From positions 75,934,645 through 75,998,644 of the forward strand of contig OW121853.1 in assembly GCA_933228895.1 (NCBI GenBank): DNA of 64,000 nucleotides, in the 5' to 3' direction. This DNA comes from Platycnemis pennipes. Taxonomy: Eukaryota > Arthropoda > Insecta > Odonata > Platycnemididae. Under the pieces are notes generated by a model, which was not told the DNA's origin, did no database searches, and saw only the letters and a program-made list of their open reading frames with translations. The position numbers and the translations under genes were made by a program. Positions 11,791 through 23,781 of the stretch are shown here, piece after piece; position 1 is the first letter of the stretch; every line of letters begins with the position of its first letter.

Positions 11791-11954
11791 TTTGACTGGT
11801 TAATTTAATTTTTTAAATTGATTACTGGGCTTCCATCTCGTAGGTACGTTTCGATTCTCGGCGGTACAATAATTTTCCTAGTGGAATCTCTGATCATGAT
11901 TTAGTGCTTTATTTAAGGTATTTGAATCCTGAAATCCTTTAGTTGGATGGGACG

Positions 11955-12205
11955 CTAATGTGTGTGACTCTTTGATGATTTTAGTTGACAATAAACTATA
12001 GGTATAGGTAATACCAGGTGATGTCAGGCTTCTCTCCACCCCTCCTCCGATCCAAATATGGCGTGCATGTACCCACACTGTACACCTATGTGTACCAGTG
12101 GAAATGACGTCAACTCTTGGTCGCCTGCCCCTAATGACATCGGCAAACGACCATTGACTCTGAAGTAGAGGCGAATGTGAGGGCAAGTTGTTGGTCGCCA
12201 TAGGT
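11955..12205 (+). repeat. Diverged SINE, family S1
   Basis: The blocks GGATGGGACG, TGATGTCAGGCTTCTCTCCACCC-TCCTCCG and GGTCGCCTGCCCCTAA follow the order of the intact SINE at 46151-46483. The tRNA-like head is missing or decayed. Confidence 0.55.
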
Positions 12206-12284
12206 ATTACGGAATAATAAATATATGGTTAATTTATAAATATTTTATTCTATCAATTATGTATAATTTTTCTTTCATTAGGGT

Positions 12285-12480
12285 AAATGTTAATTTATTT
12301 ATTCATTTGATAAGTTTATTGTTCGCCCAACATGAAAAACACAATAATAGTGTAAACTCAACACAGTTAAATCCATAATTACAATACCAGCAGTCAAGGC
12401 TGGCTGAATTTTACATTTACAAATACAAATACAAGTACAAATTTTAAATGACAATAGTGGTTGTAGCAAAAAAGTGATCA
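12285..12480 (-). mobile_element. Possible LINE 3' end with poly(A) signal
   Basis: On the minus strand the sequence runs through ATTTGTACTTGTATTTGTAT, a CCAGCCTTGACTGCTGGTAT block and GTTGGGCGAACAATAAACTT, then ends in an A-rich tract. It resembles a non-LTR retroelement 3' UTR with AATAAA. No second copy is in the window, so the class is not fixed. Confidence 0.4.
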
Positions 12481-12489
12481 TTTTTTCTT

Positions 12490-14302
12490 AGCACCAATTT
12501 TACGGTTTTGATAACAATGACAGTATATCTTGGCGAAATTTACTTTTGACGTGCTTATATTTAGCTCTTTACAAAAGGTGTTGTTGGGAATAATTATTCT
12601 GTTTGATGGTGCGTATCTACATTAATTAGTATTGACATCTCGTACGTAATGCAAAATAAAACTTCAAAAATGCAAAATTAAAAAAAAAATATTTATAAGT
12701 GACTGCTCTTTTCAGTAGAATTATTCTACTTCCACACAGGATTTTAAGTGCATTGTTGGTCGTAGAACTGCATGGCTGCATAATACATGCTTGTAGAACA
12801 GTAGACGATCAAATTGCGAATTTCTCTAGGAAGTGATGGGGCTAGTTTTTTATTTCTTTTTACCGGCGGCTGATGCTCCATATCACGATTTCTCGCAATG
12901 ATGGATAGACGAACGCAGCATGATGCTCATCTGTCTTCTCAACCCGTCACCAGATGGCGCGCGATTCGGGATGCCTCTCATCCCTATGGAGGAAGTCGTG
13001 GGCGTCTGCGGTTCCACGCGGTTGGAATTATTAAAACGGCGCGCCGGAATCTGGCGCCGCCTGGAGTTATTAATCGATTAAAATGAATTATGAAATGCGT
13101 CTCCTAAACAGTTTTCGTGCTTCATTTTTTTTCCTGGAACTTTCCCGTACCAGGACCATGCTATAATACTTGAGGTCAGACATTTTTGGCGAGGTAAGAA
13201 GATTTTAAAGCAGCCAACCTATGTTAAGAACACTCTATTTCTTAAGTAGTTCCGGCTTGACTTCCAGGCGTCAAAGAAAGTTGGATCAGTCTTGAAAGGA
13301 TATTTTTGCATAAGAGTTCCGTGAAAACTGTGGATAATTTGTAAGTTTATAAAGTCTGTTACTTATAATGATCTACTGCGATTTTTCGCGTTTTATACCC
13401 GTTGGACGCCCTTATGAGTGGAGTACACAATTGAAGAATATTGCCAATGAAAAGCATCTCTCAATCAACAACGTTGTTTGCTCGTAACTCAGGGAACCAC
13501 AATTCTTGAAACTTTTTCTTTCATTGTAGTCATCGATGGTGCTCTACAAATAATGAGACTCTTGTTTTGTGAGTTTATTCAGGAAGGACTGTTCATTGTT
13601 GATACTTGACATTGACTCTTATGTTGTCGTCACAGAAACGATACTTCCCTATTCAGGCAAGGTAACAATCTTATTTGTTTAGCAGTTTACGCCACATTAT
13701 TTGCATTGTTGAGGTCCTAATTCTTGGTGAATATGTCCCCATCCCTGTATTACTTGTTCACTCCCTAATTTGAATGATTGATAGTTTTCTATTGGTTAGG
13801 GTAGGTTTTGGTGAAATTTCCTTATGGTGTACTTACTCTTCTTTGAATTTCGTTCACCTAACGGCTACGTTCGTTCCCTACATCTTTCTTCAGATCGGAG
13901 TATTTCCTACTCATTTTTAAATATCCATTTTACCTTTCCTTTTCTTTCCATGGGTAGGTTTGCCAGACATTCGGTTTTATTGCAGGCATGTTTTCTTTTT
14001 ACGGACGTTCAGTAGAAATTTTTTATTCTTGGTTGGAATTATCCAAACAGTGGAAAACCATGTTCAGCATTAATTCCAAGGAACTGTATTCCCAAAAACG
14101 AACCTACATTCCCATCAACATTTAATGTTGACTCGCTTTCTTGTTGTGTGTGGTTTTATGTGCCTGGTAACACTATTTATGGCTTATCAAGCATTCTACC
14201 TTCAGTATTTAGTATCCCAATGTTGCTAATTATCCGTTCCAACCTACTACTCAGCCGTCTTCCAATTTCCGCCAACAAACATCTCTACTTCCCAGCATCT
14301 CA
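12490..14302. other. No gene recognised; GC-rich patch at 12890-13090
   Basis: The patch has GATGGCGCGCGATTCGGGAT and a short + frame (12898-13086) with no recognisable motif. The rest is AT-rich, with no splice-compatible exon identified. Confidence 0.3.
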
Positions 14303-15407
14303 GTACTACCATAGAGTAAGTATAATATAGAGGGCTCACCACATAGAGCAAAACTTTTGTACGTTTTGGACGTAGTACTGGAAGGTATCCATAGATGGCG
14401 AGGGAAGAATTTTTCGCGTTACGTCACAAACGACATATATCGCTTCCATTGATTTCGTTTTTCTAATCAACTTGAACGTCACAATCGAGAAGTGTCTAGC
14501 AGTCTGCTCCTTGCAGCGGTGGATAATGTGTTTTTACTGAAACAACAAAGTTACCTTCCTGGGACACGATACCTTTGCTTTAATAGTGAGAGAAATGTAA
14601 ACCTATCCATGTCACTGTTAACGTTAGTTGAAGGCATATCGCACCATTAAATAAAATAACAAAACTACAGCAATAGCGTATGTTATGTGCCGCTTAAGCA
14701 GCGTTTACACGTAGCAGTTGACTGCTATGACAGTCGCGAGATGCACGATATATCTATTTCGCTACTGCTATGATGCGTCTGCGTTAACTTCTATGCAGCT
14801 TAAAGCCCCTATTTAGGCGTTGCCACAACAAATAAAAAGAGTTTCATTTTAATACTGAATTTTGCTTAAATTTTCATTAAATTCATCAAGCAATAAAGTC
14901 CATTGACAATTATCTTTTATTCCCATTCGTAAAGATTAGAATCTCCCCTTTTGGGGAAAGATATTCTTGTTATTGTATCAAAATTCCTGGTATCAGACGT
15001 CGTGTATTGCTTTCCGTTGGCGATTGTTGCGATTGTGTTTGATACATTTCCGATGTAAAGTAGACGGGCTTCAACTTTGCTAATAGGTCGAACTAGGATC
15101 GATAGTGTTCGACATGTGTCCCGTATCGACCTGAACCTGCATCGCAGTTACTATTTACACATGCGAGTGAGGCTTAATAGTTGTTAGCAGTTGACTATCA
15201 TAGCAGTCAACTGCTACGTGTAAACGCGCCTTTAAGTCGATTAGAAAAACGAAAGCAATGGAAGCGATATATATCGTTTGTGACGCAAGGCGAAAAATTC
15301 TCACTACGCCATCTATGGAAAACGTCCTCTGCTACGTCCAAAGCATGTATCAGTTTTGTCCTATGCGGTGAGTGATGCGGATATTATAGTTACTCAATGG
15401 TACTACT
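14303..15407. mobile_element. TIR element hosting a nested MITE
   Basis: The left arm 14303-14470 and right arm 15236-15407 are reverse complements. They share AGTA-TACCAT-GAGTAA at the outer edge, then TATAATAT, ATAGATGGCG and a GTCACAAACGA-ATATATCGCTTCC block ending in CGTTTTTCTAATC. Without the inserted MITE the element is about 570 bases. No target duplication is certain. Confidence 0.75.
14697..15231. mobile_element. PIF/Harbinger-like MITE with TTA duplication
   Basis: TTA flanks both sides (14694-14696, 15232-15234). The ends are AGCAGCGTTTACACGTAGCA and its imperfect complement, giving TIRs of about 40 bases that include GCAGTTGACT. It shares its body with 8949-10170. A 3-bp TWA target duplication is the hallmark of PIF/Harbinger elements; no transposase ORF is present. 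Confidence 0.8.
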
Positions 15408-16640
15408 TAATTCAACCTTCTCTCCGGCCAATACATTTTTTTCCATTTTTCTCCACACCATTATTTTTGTACCTTTCGTTCCTCCTTCCAAAACTAAAGT
15501 GTTCCATGTTGGTGTCTCTAGCTTTCCTTCAACTCTCTTTTAATTCCTCTTTATTTCCCTGTCTTCCTCCGTCCGTAATACGTGCCTTATTCCTCACAGC
15601 GTGTCTGCAGGAGTGGGTATGCATTATATTCGCCATTATCCTTTCGTCACGTTTGAAGCACCAGTGCAAGGCCGTTCCTCGAAATTGTTCTCTCGTCTCC
15701 GCACTTTCGTTTGTCATTTTTTTTCTATCCGTACTTGAACGCTAAAGGCGAATATCCATTTAGTGGCGTGACGATCGCCAAGGGTTGGAATTTTCCCCTA
15801 TTCCCCCTTCCCTGTTCTCTCCCCTCTTCCCCCCTCTGTCGTTGTCTGCCGCGGTAAATTTCAATTAACCGCCCAGAACCCTGAGACCCCTTGCGTTCAG
15901 ATGGGGTCGCATTTTAGCCCACCCTCTCCCTCTCCCTAGGGTGCCAGACCCCATCCCATAAATACCCCCGTGCACAGGGGTGTGTTTCATACCTCCCATT
16001 AATGCGAGACGACGCTCCCTTCCCTCTCGTATTAGCAAAACCTAGACGCGTGCAGGAGCGCGGAGAAAATCGATCGTTTTAAGTGAAGTCGATTACTAGT
16101 TCGATTGTAGGTAGTTACTTTTCGGAAAGGTAGAAGATGTATAATACTTCCGTGTATTATATGCAGAAGGTGTATAATACTACGCGTATAATACTTCCAG
16201 TATTTCTAAATATCCCGTATCCTATATTCAGTCCATTGTTGTTACTATTCCCATTAATCTAATAGCTGTTGATTTTGTAGATTGTAGGACCTGGTATTGT
16301 GTAGATGAAGATGTAGAATACTCATTCGGCTATTGGGAGAGTTTGGTTGTAGATAGATTAGAAGTTTGCATGCTAGATTTAAGTTACTTGAAAAATGCAA
16401 ATAGCACGGATTACAATGCACTTACACTGCAGACATATTTCTTCTCCCAAACTGCATCATAAGTAAAGATAAAAGTGACAAAGAGAAGATATAGCAACTG
16501 TCTAACGTGCGGTATAAGAATTCGTTCTTCCCCTTGCACAATACAAAGACATACAACGCAATGAAAGAACTGTTTTTCAACAACATTGCCTACCATACTT
16601 CATTAGTAATAGAAAAATTCTGGCTAAAACTAAAATTATG
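15408..16640. other. GC-rich, pyrimidine-rich island; possible promoter region
   Basis: From 15740 to 16080 the sequence is CpG- and C-rich, with CCCATAAATACCCCCG near 15954 as a TATA-like word, CCGCGGTAAA and clusters of CCCTCTCCC. The segment at 16130-16200 has repeated TATAATACT words. No exon can be supported. This may be an upstream promoter or enhancer of the gene that starts beyond the first visible exon. Confidence 0.25.
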
Positions 16641-17204
16641 GCTAGTGACCTACCACCCCATACCACACGCCATTGCGGTAGCTCCCAGGGTATAATTTCT
16701 TCGTCTCTGGAATAGGTCCCTTTACAAACTAGTGGCTTTGATATTTCAACCATAGAGCTGACAGGTAAATTCATATACCTCCGTTTTAGAAGCCAGGCAC
16801 CTTGCGCACGTCGCCATGTTAGGCTACCCATCTACTCGGGTTACCTGAGTGATTACTAGCCTCAATATATCTCTTAGGTATCACTTATTAACCGTACCAT
16901 CCGCTTACAACAATTCTCTATCCTCCTACTTTAAGCTAAAATGTTTTCTACTTGTCCATCTTTCAATCCATCCCACTTCTTTTCTTTTTCCTCGGGCCTT
17001 AAGAATATGAACCTAAAAAATTAACAATATAATCCTTTGCTCAATTTTCTTTTTCAAACGAGTCTTCTCTTTAACGGATTTGAATCCATCACTCCTTTCT
17101 AGGTTTTTAGTGGCATATACACAATGAATAATATTGTGTGTACTTGTGTATTGTGACATACCAGAGACTTTAAAATATACTGGAGGTGCCATAAGCATTT
17201 TAGC
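16641..17204. other. LINE-tail remnant and unannotated DNA
   Basis: At 16645-16696 the text CACCCCATACCACACGCC followed by GCGGTAGCTCCCAGGGTATA resembles the CR1-like 3' UTR in + orientation. The remainder is unassigned. Confidence 0.4.
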
Positions 17205-17640
17205 CAATGGTTGACAATGAACCCGTAATAGGAAATATCAGGCCCCACCTTCTCGGCACAAAACATTTTCTATACCCTCTTAGGGAGACTGCATGTGCAT
17301 TGAAACATACATAATTATGAAATAGTGCACAACCTTTATCGCAGTGGCGTCTGGTAATCTTCCTACCTATATTATGGTCGTATTAATGCATTTTATAAGA
17401 CTGGGGGTTCATTCTAGTGCCAAACATTAGTTCCAATTTAACATATTTCCACTTCATATTTGTTTTTTGTGATTGATCACTTTCTTTTGCGTATATGACG
17501 AATTTTTATGAATTTTTTCTATTATTCATCTTGCTACTCTTAACGCGTGCGAAAACTTTTCGCTGCATTCGTGAGTATCGAGAGAAGCAAGCCTTTTATG
17601 TCCGTGCCTACCAAGATGGCCGGTCTTGCTTCACAAATCG
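17205..17640 (+). repeat. Dispersed repeat family R, copy 2
   Basis: GGTTGACAATGAACCC, CCCCACCTTCTCGGCACAAA, GGGAGACTGCATGTGCATT and GTGCCTACCAAGATGGC follow the order of 2860-3350. Confidence 0.5.
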
Positions 17641-19189
17641 GCAGCGATGCCGCCTCCAGTAGGTACATTCATTATTTCCTCCTTGTGACGTAACAATATT
17701 GCGCGCAACCTGTCTCGTGATGCGTCTAATTGCCACTCTCGAATCCCGTACTTGTCGTGTCTCCCGTGGCAACCCTTCCCCCCTGGATTGTTGAGCCCCG
17801 TTTTCACCCACTCATTGTGATGGACCATCTAATCCACCTCCCCCCCCTCGCTTTTAAATGACCCTTAGCGCAATGGACTGGTCATTAAACCGGGCGCAAT
17901 TGGGGGTGATACGACCCCTCGCCAGTGTTATTAGCGCGTTAAATCTCCGTAGTGGGGAGACGGAGAAAGCCTGGGTCCGCCATAGGACGGAACGCTTTCC
18001 GCTGCGTTTTTTTTCTACGTGGACTCTTGCGATCGATCGGATTGTGCGATTGATCGCGAGAGAACAGTGCGATTTATTTGAATCAAAATTTTTAAACTGC
18101 TAAGCTGTTCATATCTGCGTTACATGATGCGTGGCCCAATCAGGACTAAGCATTCTTGTCACGTGATTAAGACATTACGTGCAATTGTTGGATGTTTACG
18201 CGTTCTTTGTTGAATGAATATGTTGATCGATTGTGGTTTTCCACCGTTCGGCATCTATAACAAGTTCAGAAACAATTTAACTCGATGTCTTCCTATCATT
18301 CTCGATGCGATTATTTAGGAAAGCTGTATGGAAAACCTGAAACATGCCTAGATTTAAACACAACATTAAGCTTTAAAGGCGTGTTTTCATTCATAAGAGA
18401 CTATGTATCATTCGGCACTGGAAGATACATACCGAAAATCTGTGATGACTAGATCTGTAAAGATAGTGACAGTTCTGCCGATGGAAGTTATCTTCAAATT
18501 ATGCTAATAATGAGGTACTCTTTACATGGGCGTAATACATTTTCGAAAACCATGCTGATATTATATGAAAGCATCAAAAATAATAAGATGTCACACTTGA
18601 ATAATGACATATGAGTTTTTGGGTCGTATAATGGTCACTACTTTATTATTCTGTTTCCTCATTTTCGTTCTTTTTTAAGACCCTACATGCTAATTAATGT
18701 AAAGTTGCTCTTCAAAAAGTTTGAAGGTGAGTGGGCGTAACATCCAGAACTAATTCCAATATGGCGGCCAGTACTGTACATGGATATTATTAATAGTCGT
18801 CTCGTAGTAATTTACTAGGCCCTAGGTGTCTCTAGCGACAACGCTGATTAAGCATACGTTTTTTTGAATTATGTGCATGTTGAGGATACAAAGTGTAGGA
18901 AAAACAGGAATGTATATTAAAGTTTAATTATTACATGGTTAATCTATTTTATTAGCGACTCTTTCCACTACACGTTTAATGGCTAATTACACTTAACGGA
19001 ACCAGAATAGTACCACATATAATGTTGGAGTCGGCATTAAAATCTACAAGTTATTAATTGTTGGGAGATGACTAACAAAATTTAGAATGAAATAACACAC
19101 TAAAAACAATGAAATATTTTCTCCAATACTTAACAGCACACTCGTAGTAAACAGATGAATTTTGGCGTTTTAATACAACAGTCATCTAC
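17641..19189. other. No gene recognised; GC-rich to 18110
   Basis: The first 450 bases are GC- and CpG-rich, with open short frames on both strands and no family motif. From 18110 on it is AT-rich and unique-looking. Confidence 0.3.
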
Positions 19190-19783
19190 ATCTGATTACC
19201 TAATTCCCTGCTAGTCACCAAAAAGGTGTATGGCCAGGGGTGCATAAACACTTATCATGCAATACATTGCGTGTTTAAAAAGGATTAGTAGCTTTATCCT
19301 AGCCTATACTTAACAATTTAAAAAAGACTAAAATAGCAAAGCAAGCAAATTAAAAAACCTGCTGTCAGTTGGGATAGCTTAAATCCCTTATACCTACTAA
19401 CTTGCAACTACCTATGCTATCCATTGATAAAATTGTATTTATACTATTGGATATATTTACAGCTACCGTTTGCTACCATATACTAGTTGCATACGGTAGT
19501 AAATTTTGCTAGTTTTGCACTTTACTAATTGTACTAGGAAAAAAGGACATTTTAAATCTGTCAGTTCAGCCATCTATTTCTCAGATTTTAGGATTATGGT
19601 CCAGTCCACCATAGTAAGTTCGTAAAATATTTTTAATGTCATCAGTGAAAATATTATCTTGGAATTCAGTTGAGAGATTAAGTTCAAATTTCAACCTACG
19701 GTCTGTTAATGATTCCCATTTTAGTTTTTCTAATAGACGGGTTACGGTAATGCAGTTATCATACCGTCTCTTTACCGTTCCTG
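19190..19783 (-). mobile_element. CR1/jockey-like LINE, truncated by a MITE
   Basis: A minus-strand tail at 19190-19260 and decayed RT C-terminus at 19560-19783 (LKWESLTDRRLKFELNL readable). The 5' side is replaced at 19784 by the terminus of the 33310-type MITE. Confidence 0.8.
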
Positions 19784-20957
19784 AAGGCCGTTGTACACGG
19801 TGAAATTTCTTGTAAAAGATCTTGTAGCGTAAATTCATAGGCGAGATTTGATCAGAAAGTTGTATGGAAACCTTGATTGAAAGTCGTACGCGATCACAGA
19901 TCTTCATGCAATTTGTGCGTCAAGTGCAGATATCGGTTTCTGTCGAACAGGTGAAGTGCGTTATTCTACAAAGCTCTGCATTGTAGATTTCCATAGTGGG
20001 ACGTATTCTAGACGGAGTGTTTAATATTAATTTTTGTATTCTTGAGTATCCTTATGACAATACAGTGGCGGATTTTTCAGTGGAATACCTGTCTCCACTT
20101 GAGTGCCTAGTGGAGGGCATTTCAAGGTCAGTACTCCGTCCGTCGGATGGGACGTTAAGCCGTGGTCCCCTTGGCGCCTTTCGTTAAGAGTAAGCTAATG
20201 CCGACGCCGGGTTTCTCTCCACCCTTCCTCCGTTCCCTGAAAAACTCCTAACATTACCCAATTATCCTATATGGCGCAAATGACCTCAGCTGTCGGTCGC
20301 CTCCCCTAAATAACCAACCAACCTTATGACAAAATTGAATTTCAGCGACGGTGGGGATATTATTGTGAAGAATAGGTACAGACATCGTTTTTTTAAGGTT
20401 AGAAAACAATTGCACTCATTGCTCCTGGTATTATAAAACGAAATCAAACAATCAGTTAATCTTACTCTTTCATTGGTCCATATAACCCATCAATAATCCT
20501 CTAAATACCATGTTTATGCTCATTTCGTATTCGGTACAACAACCCCATTTTTCATTGATGAGGTTTGAAGTTTGTCAGTTCGGCCTACTCACCTTCTGAG
20601 AAATGCAGGAATTTTCTATAACATTTCCACCTAAATGACGAATACCATGGTATGAAATCAACGAGAAATATTACAGATTACATACACCAAAAAATGTAAT
20701 TTGTGCCACCTGTATAGGAATAAAATGATAGCAAAGACATAACACTAACCTTACGAATACATTACGAACGCAGAACTGCCGTCACTTGTCATGCGCAGGA
20801 GCTGCTGAGGCTATCTTTGATGGTTTCAACCAGTTATTTAGATCACTTTATATTTTCTTGTACGAGAAATCGTGTAGAGGCCATCCAACACGATACAATG
20901 TGTGCATTGAAAAAGTTGTCGTATCAGAAATTTTCCCGTGTACAACGGTTTTAAAGG
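19784..20957 (-). mobile_element. PIF-like MITE, second copy of the 33310 family
   Basis: Begins AAGGCCGTTGTACACGGTGA, continues with a decayed match to the right end of the 33310-34104 element (TTCTTGTAAAAGATCTTGTA, TTCATGCAATTTGTGC), and ends CCGTGTACAACGGTTTTAAA. The internal GTCACTTGTCATGCGCAG block also matches in reverse. It is split by a SINE at 20052. Target duplication is not recognisable. Confidence 0.7.
20052..20335 (+). repeat. SINE family S1, 5'-truncated
   Basis: Very close to 46220-46483: GGATTTTTCAGTGGAA, CTAGTGGAGGGCATTTCAAG, TCCGTCCGTCGGATGGGACG, GCCGACGCCGGGTTTCTCTC and CTGTCGGTCGCCTCCCCTAA. The tRNA-derived head is absent. It is inserted in the MITE 19784-20957. Confidence 0.9.
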
Positions 20958-22034
20958 ATTTTAATCCATCTCGGCTTAATATTCCCAGCAATGGTGAGCA
21001 TAGACGTTCGCACCTCTTGCGTTTCCTTTCTTTTCCAATTCTCCTTCTCACTTTCCTTCGAGATCAAACATGGAGTTTCCACTTCTGAAAAGGCCTTTTA
21101 TTCCTTCTTCGAGTCGCTATTGAGGGGAAGACGCCCACTTTTAAGCCCTGGTCCATTTCCGCGAGTCTTCATCTTCTTTTATTTTTTCTCCCATCTCATC
21201 CCGTCCTGTAAGACGTGGAAAAAAGCTGTAATTCTTCCACCTCTCTTGGGTACTTGAAGGAAAAGGACTGCCTTTCTCGTAGACCTTTTTTAACTTCCGG
21301 GATTCATGCCGAATGCGAAAATTAATTTTTTATTATATGGGGGAAGATGACGATTATGGGTGTACTTCTGATCAGGCTATGTTTTCGTGGTTCATTTGAG
21401 TTCCCTGTTTCGGCCTTGTAGATTTATTTCACTGCTTATTTTCCCCTTTAAATCCATTATATATCCTATTTCTCTTCATATTATTCTTAAACCCTATCCT
21501 TTTATCCTAATTCATCTCTTCGCCAACATTGTAATGTCCATAGTGGCCTTTAAAGAAGCATCGTCTTCAATCGCTTGATCCTTCTCCATCTTTGCCTACT
21601 CCTCGTATCCTCCAGAAGAATTTCTTCAATGTGCAATGATATTTATAGTGCTTCGCCATCTGTCCTCATTTCCATCTATCGTATGTATACTCTCTCTTAC
21701 TTATACAGATACACCCACGCCATGCATTTTTCCGCTTATGTATTTTCATCCTCATTCCCTTCCCTAGGTCCACGTTTCTGAGCCGCACATCGCCACGCTT
21801 CGGGTAGAAATTCTCATAAACCATGTCGTTGCATTTTTTTATGTTGAAGTCACATTTGTTGTCATGGTTTTCTGCTGTTCGAAATGACCTCTTATGCAAA
21901 AAAAAATTATCCTACGAATATGTTAGGGCAACACGCAGAGAGGAATAATTTGGTTGCCGTGGTGACTAGAATCATAGCCTCATATGCTGACGGGACTGAA
22001 TCGAATAATGTTAGTTTCAGAATATATGTAAATG
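20958..22034. other. No gene recognised
   Basis: Pyrimidine-rich, with many short frames on both strands. None shows a protein family motif, and no strong acceptor-donor pair encloses a long open segment. Confidence 0.35.
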
Positions 22035-22240
22035 GAAGGGTACATGATGACACTTTAAGTTCAGCACTCAGCCCGTCACAGGGGACGTAAAATTCTGTCA
22101 ATGGCGCTTTTTGTCAAAATCCGGCTAGTGTTGGTCACGGGTTTCTCTCCATAATTCTTCCGTTCCTGCATAAAAAATCCTACGCATGCCCAAATATCCT
22201 CAGGTCTGCTGATGCTTTAAATGTCGAGCTCCTTTCTTGA
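22035..22240 (+). repeat. Diverged SINE, family S1
   Basis: TTCAGCACTCAGCCCGTCAC, GTGTTGGTCACGGGTTTCTC and a CCTACGCATGCCCAAATATC stretch correspond in order to the S1 consensus. It is strongly decayed. Confidence 0.5.
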
Positions 22241-23465
22241 TATCGGCGAAGGCAAAATAGTGTGGGAGTATGACTTCAACTCAGGGCCGGAAGTGAATAC
22301 AATGCCATGCCATTGTTACGTCGGGAGTGTACCCCTTTGCGGGTTGTCATGGAGCCGCGCATGATCATAAATCGTCTCTCTCCTTTTCGGCGAATTTTGG
22401 ATTCACAAGAGGTCGACGAACCCTGGGTCCTTATTCTCTTTCTGAAACTCTCGTGGTATCCAAGGGATACCATACGTTTTTCGGGACTCGCGTTAACTTT
22501 TTGTAAACATTCTAATGAGGAAATCAATGAAACGCAACCTCGGTTTCGTTGCTGGGGAGATAACCGAGGATGCGTTTCAAACGAGAATACGGGCCCCGGT
22601 AGTTCGCCGCGAACTCTCCTGAATTTCTTGGTTCGATTTGTTTACATATCCTAACGAACGTTGCCCTGGGTGAAGGAAGGAGAGGGGGAGGAGTGCTTCC
22701 GTATTGGTTCACTACCGGGTCGGTCCGTCCGTCTATATTATCTCGTCTGACTTTGGGACGTGAACGAAATGGTTCCCTTCTTGTGTATCTACTCTTGATT
22801 GGAAGGTGAAGGGAAGTGTTTGCGTTGCCGAAGAGGACATAATTATTCGCTCGTCAGTCATTTGTTTTCAAGTGTAACGAACTACCGGTCAGCTACAACC
22901 GTCCATTCTTGTCAAACCGTTTTTTTCCTCATTTTTATTTTCAATTGTTTGACCATCACTTTGTTTATGGAGCACAAATATTTCCAGTGAGGGTGTCAAG
23001 AATCAAAATTTAAAATTTTTTCGAGTAAACGATAGACTCAGTCATTTGTATGAGGGATTAATTGATTTTACATTCGAAATGATGGCATACTGAGATATGG
23101 GACGCACGAGCTTTTCAAGATATGAATCGCGTAAAAGAAGGAGTTAAATTCGTAAGTAGAGGGGCCTCATGGTTTTCAAATGAACCGCGTGAGAAGTGGA
23201 AGTTAACCGAAGCAGGGGTTTAAAGGGATTAGGGCTTGAAGAACGGGCTTCTTTAGCCAGTGTCCCCTCACAAAAAAAACGAAACTCGTCACATATCCAG
23301 GGCAAAAAGTCCTCCTGCCTTATTTCGTAGCTGTACTGGCAATGCACTTAACAATAGAGAGGCAAGAATTTCAATAACTTCTTAAGAACATTAAACATCT
23401 CGCATGATGTTCGAAGATGTTGACATATATTGAAATTTAGTGCTTGAAAAAGTTCGGAGGGCTTC
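22241..23465. other. GC-rich island 22270-22740, then unassigned
   Basis: Open frames on both strands (115 codons at 22307-22654 on +) show no recognisable domain. CpG-rich DNA with GAGGGGGAGGAG and CGGTCCGTCCGTC. Could be regulatory. The rest is AT-rich. Confidence 0.3.
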
Positions 23466-23781
23466 AACATAAGCGCATTGCGAATTATCAGTTATTAGAA
23501 AGAAATCTCTCATTAAGATTTTATTAGGTATATCTGTTTTTTTACGACTAGACGAAATAGCTAACTTCACCAACATCAGCGCATTGCGAATTATCAGTTA
23601 TTAGAAAAAAGTTCATTAAGATTTTATTAGGTATAGCTGTTTTTTTACGACTAGACGAAATAGCTAACTTCACCAACATCAGCGCATTGCGAATTATCAG
23701 TTATTAGAAAAAAGTTCTCTCATTAAGATTTTATTAGGTATATCTGTTTTTTTACGACTAGGCGAAATAGCTAACTTCACC
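23466..23781. repeat. Three-unit tandem array, about 105-bp period
   Basis: Units start with GCGCATTGCGAATTATCAGT at 23473, 23579 and 23682 and end with GAAATAGCTAACTTCACC. Differences are a CTCT deletion in unit 2 and single substitutions. There is no spacer structure of the CRISPR type; the whole unit repeats. Confidence 0.95.

Noticed and set aside
23466..23781. CRISPR-like array
   Set aside because: The whole 105-bp unit is repeated without unique spacers, and the genome is eukaryotic.
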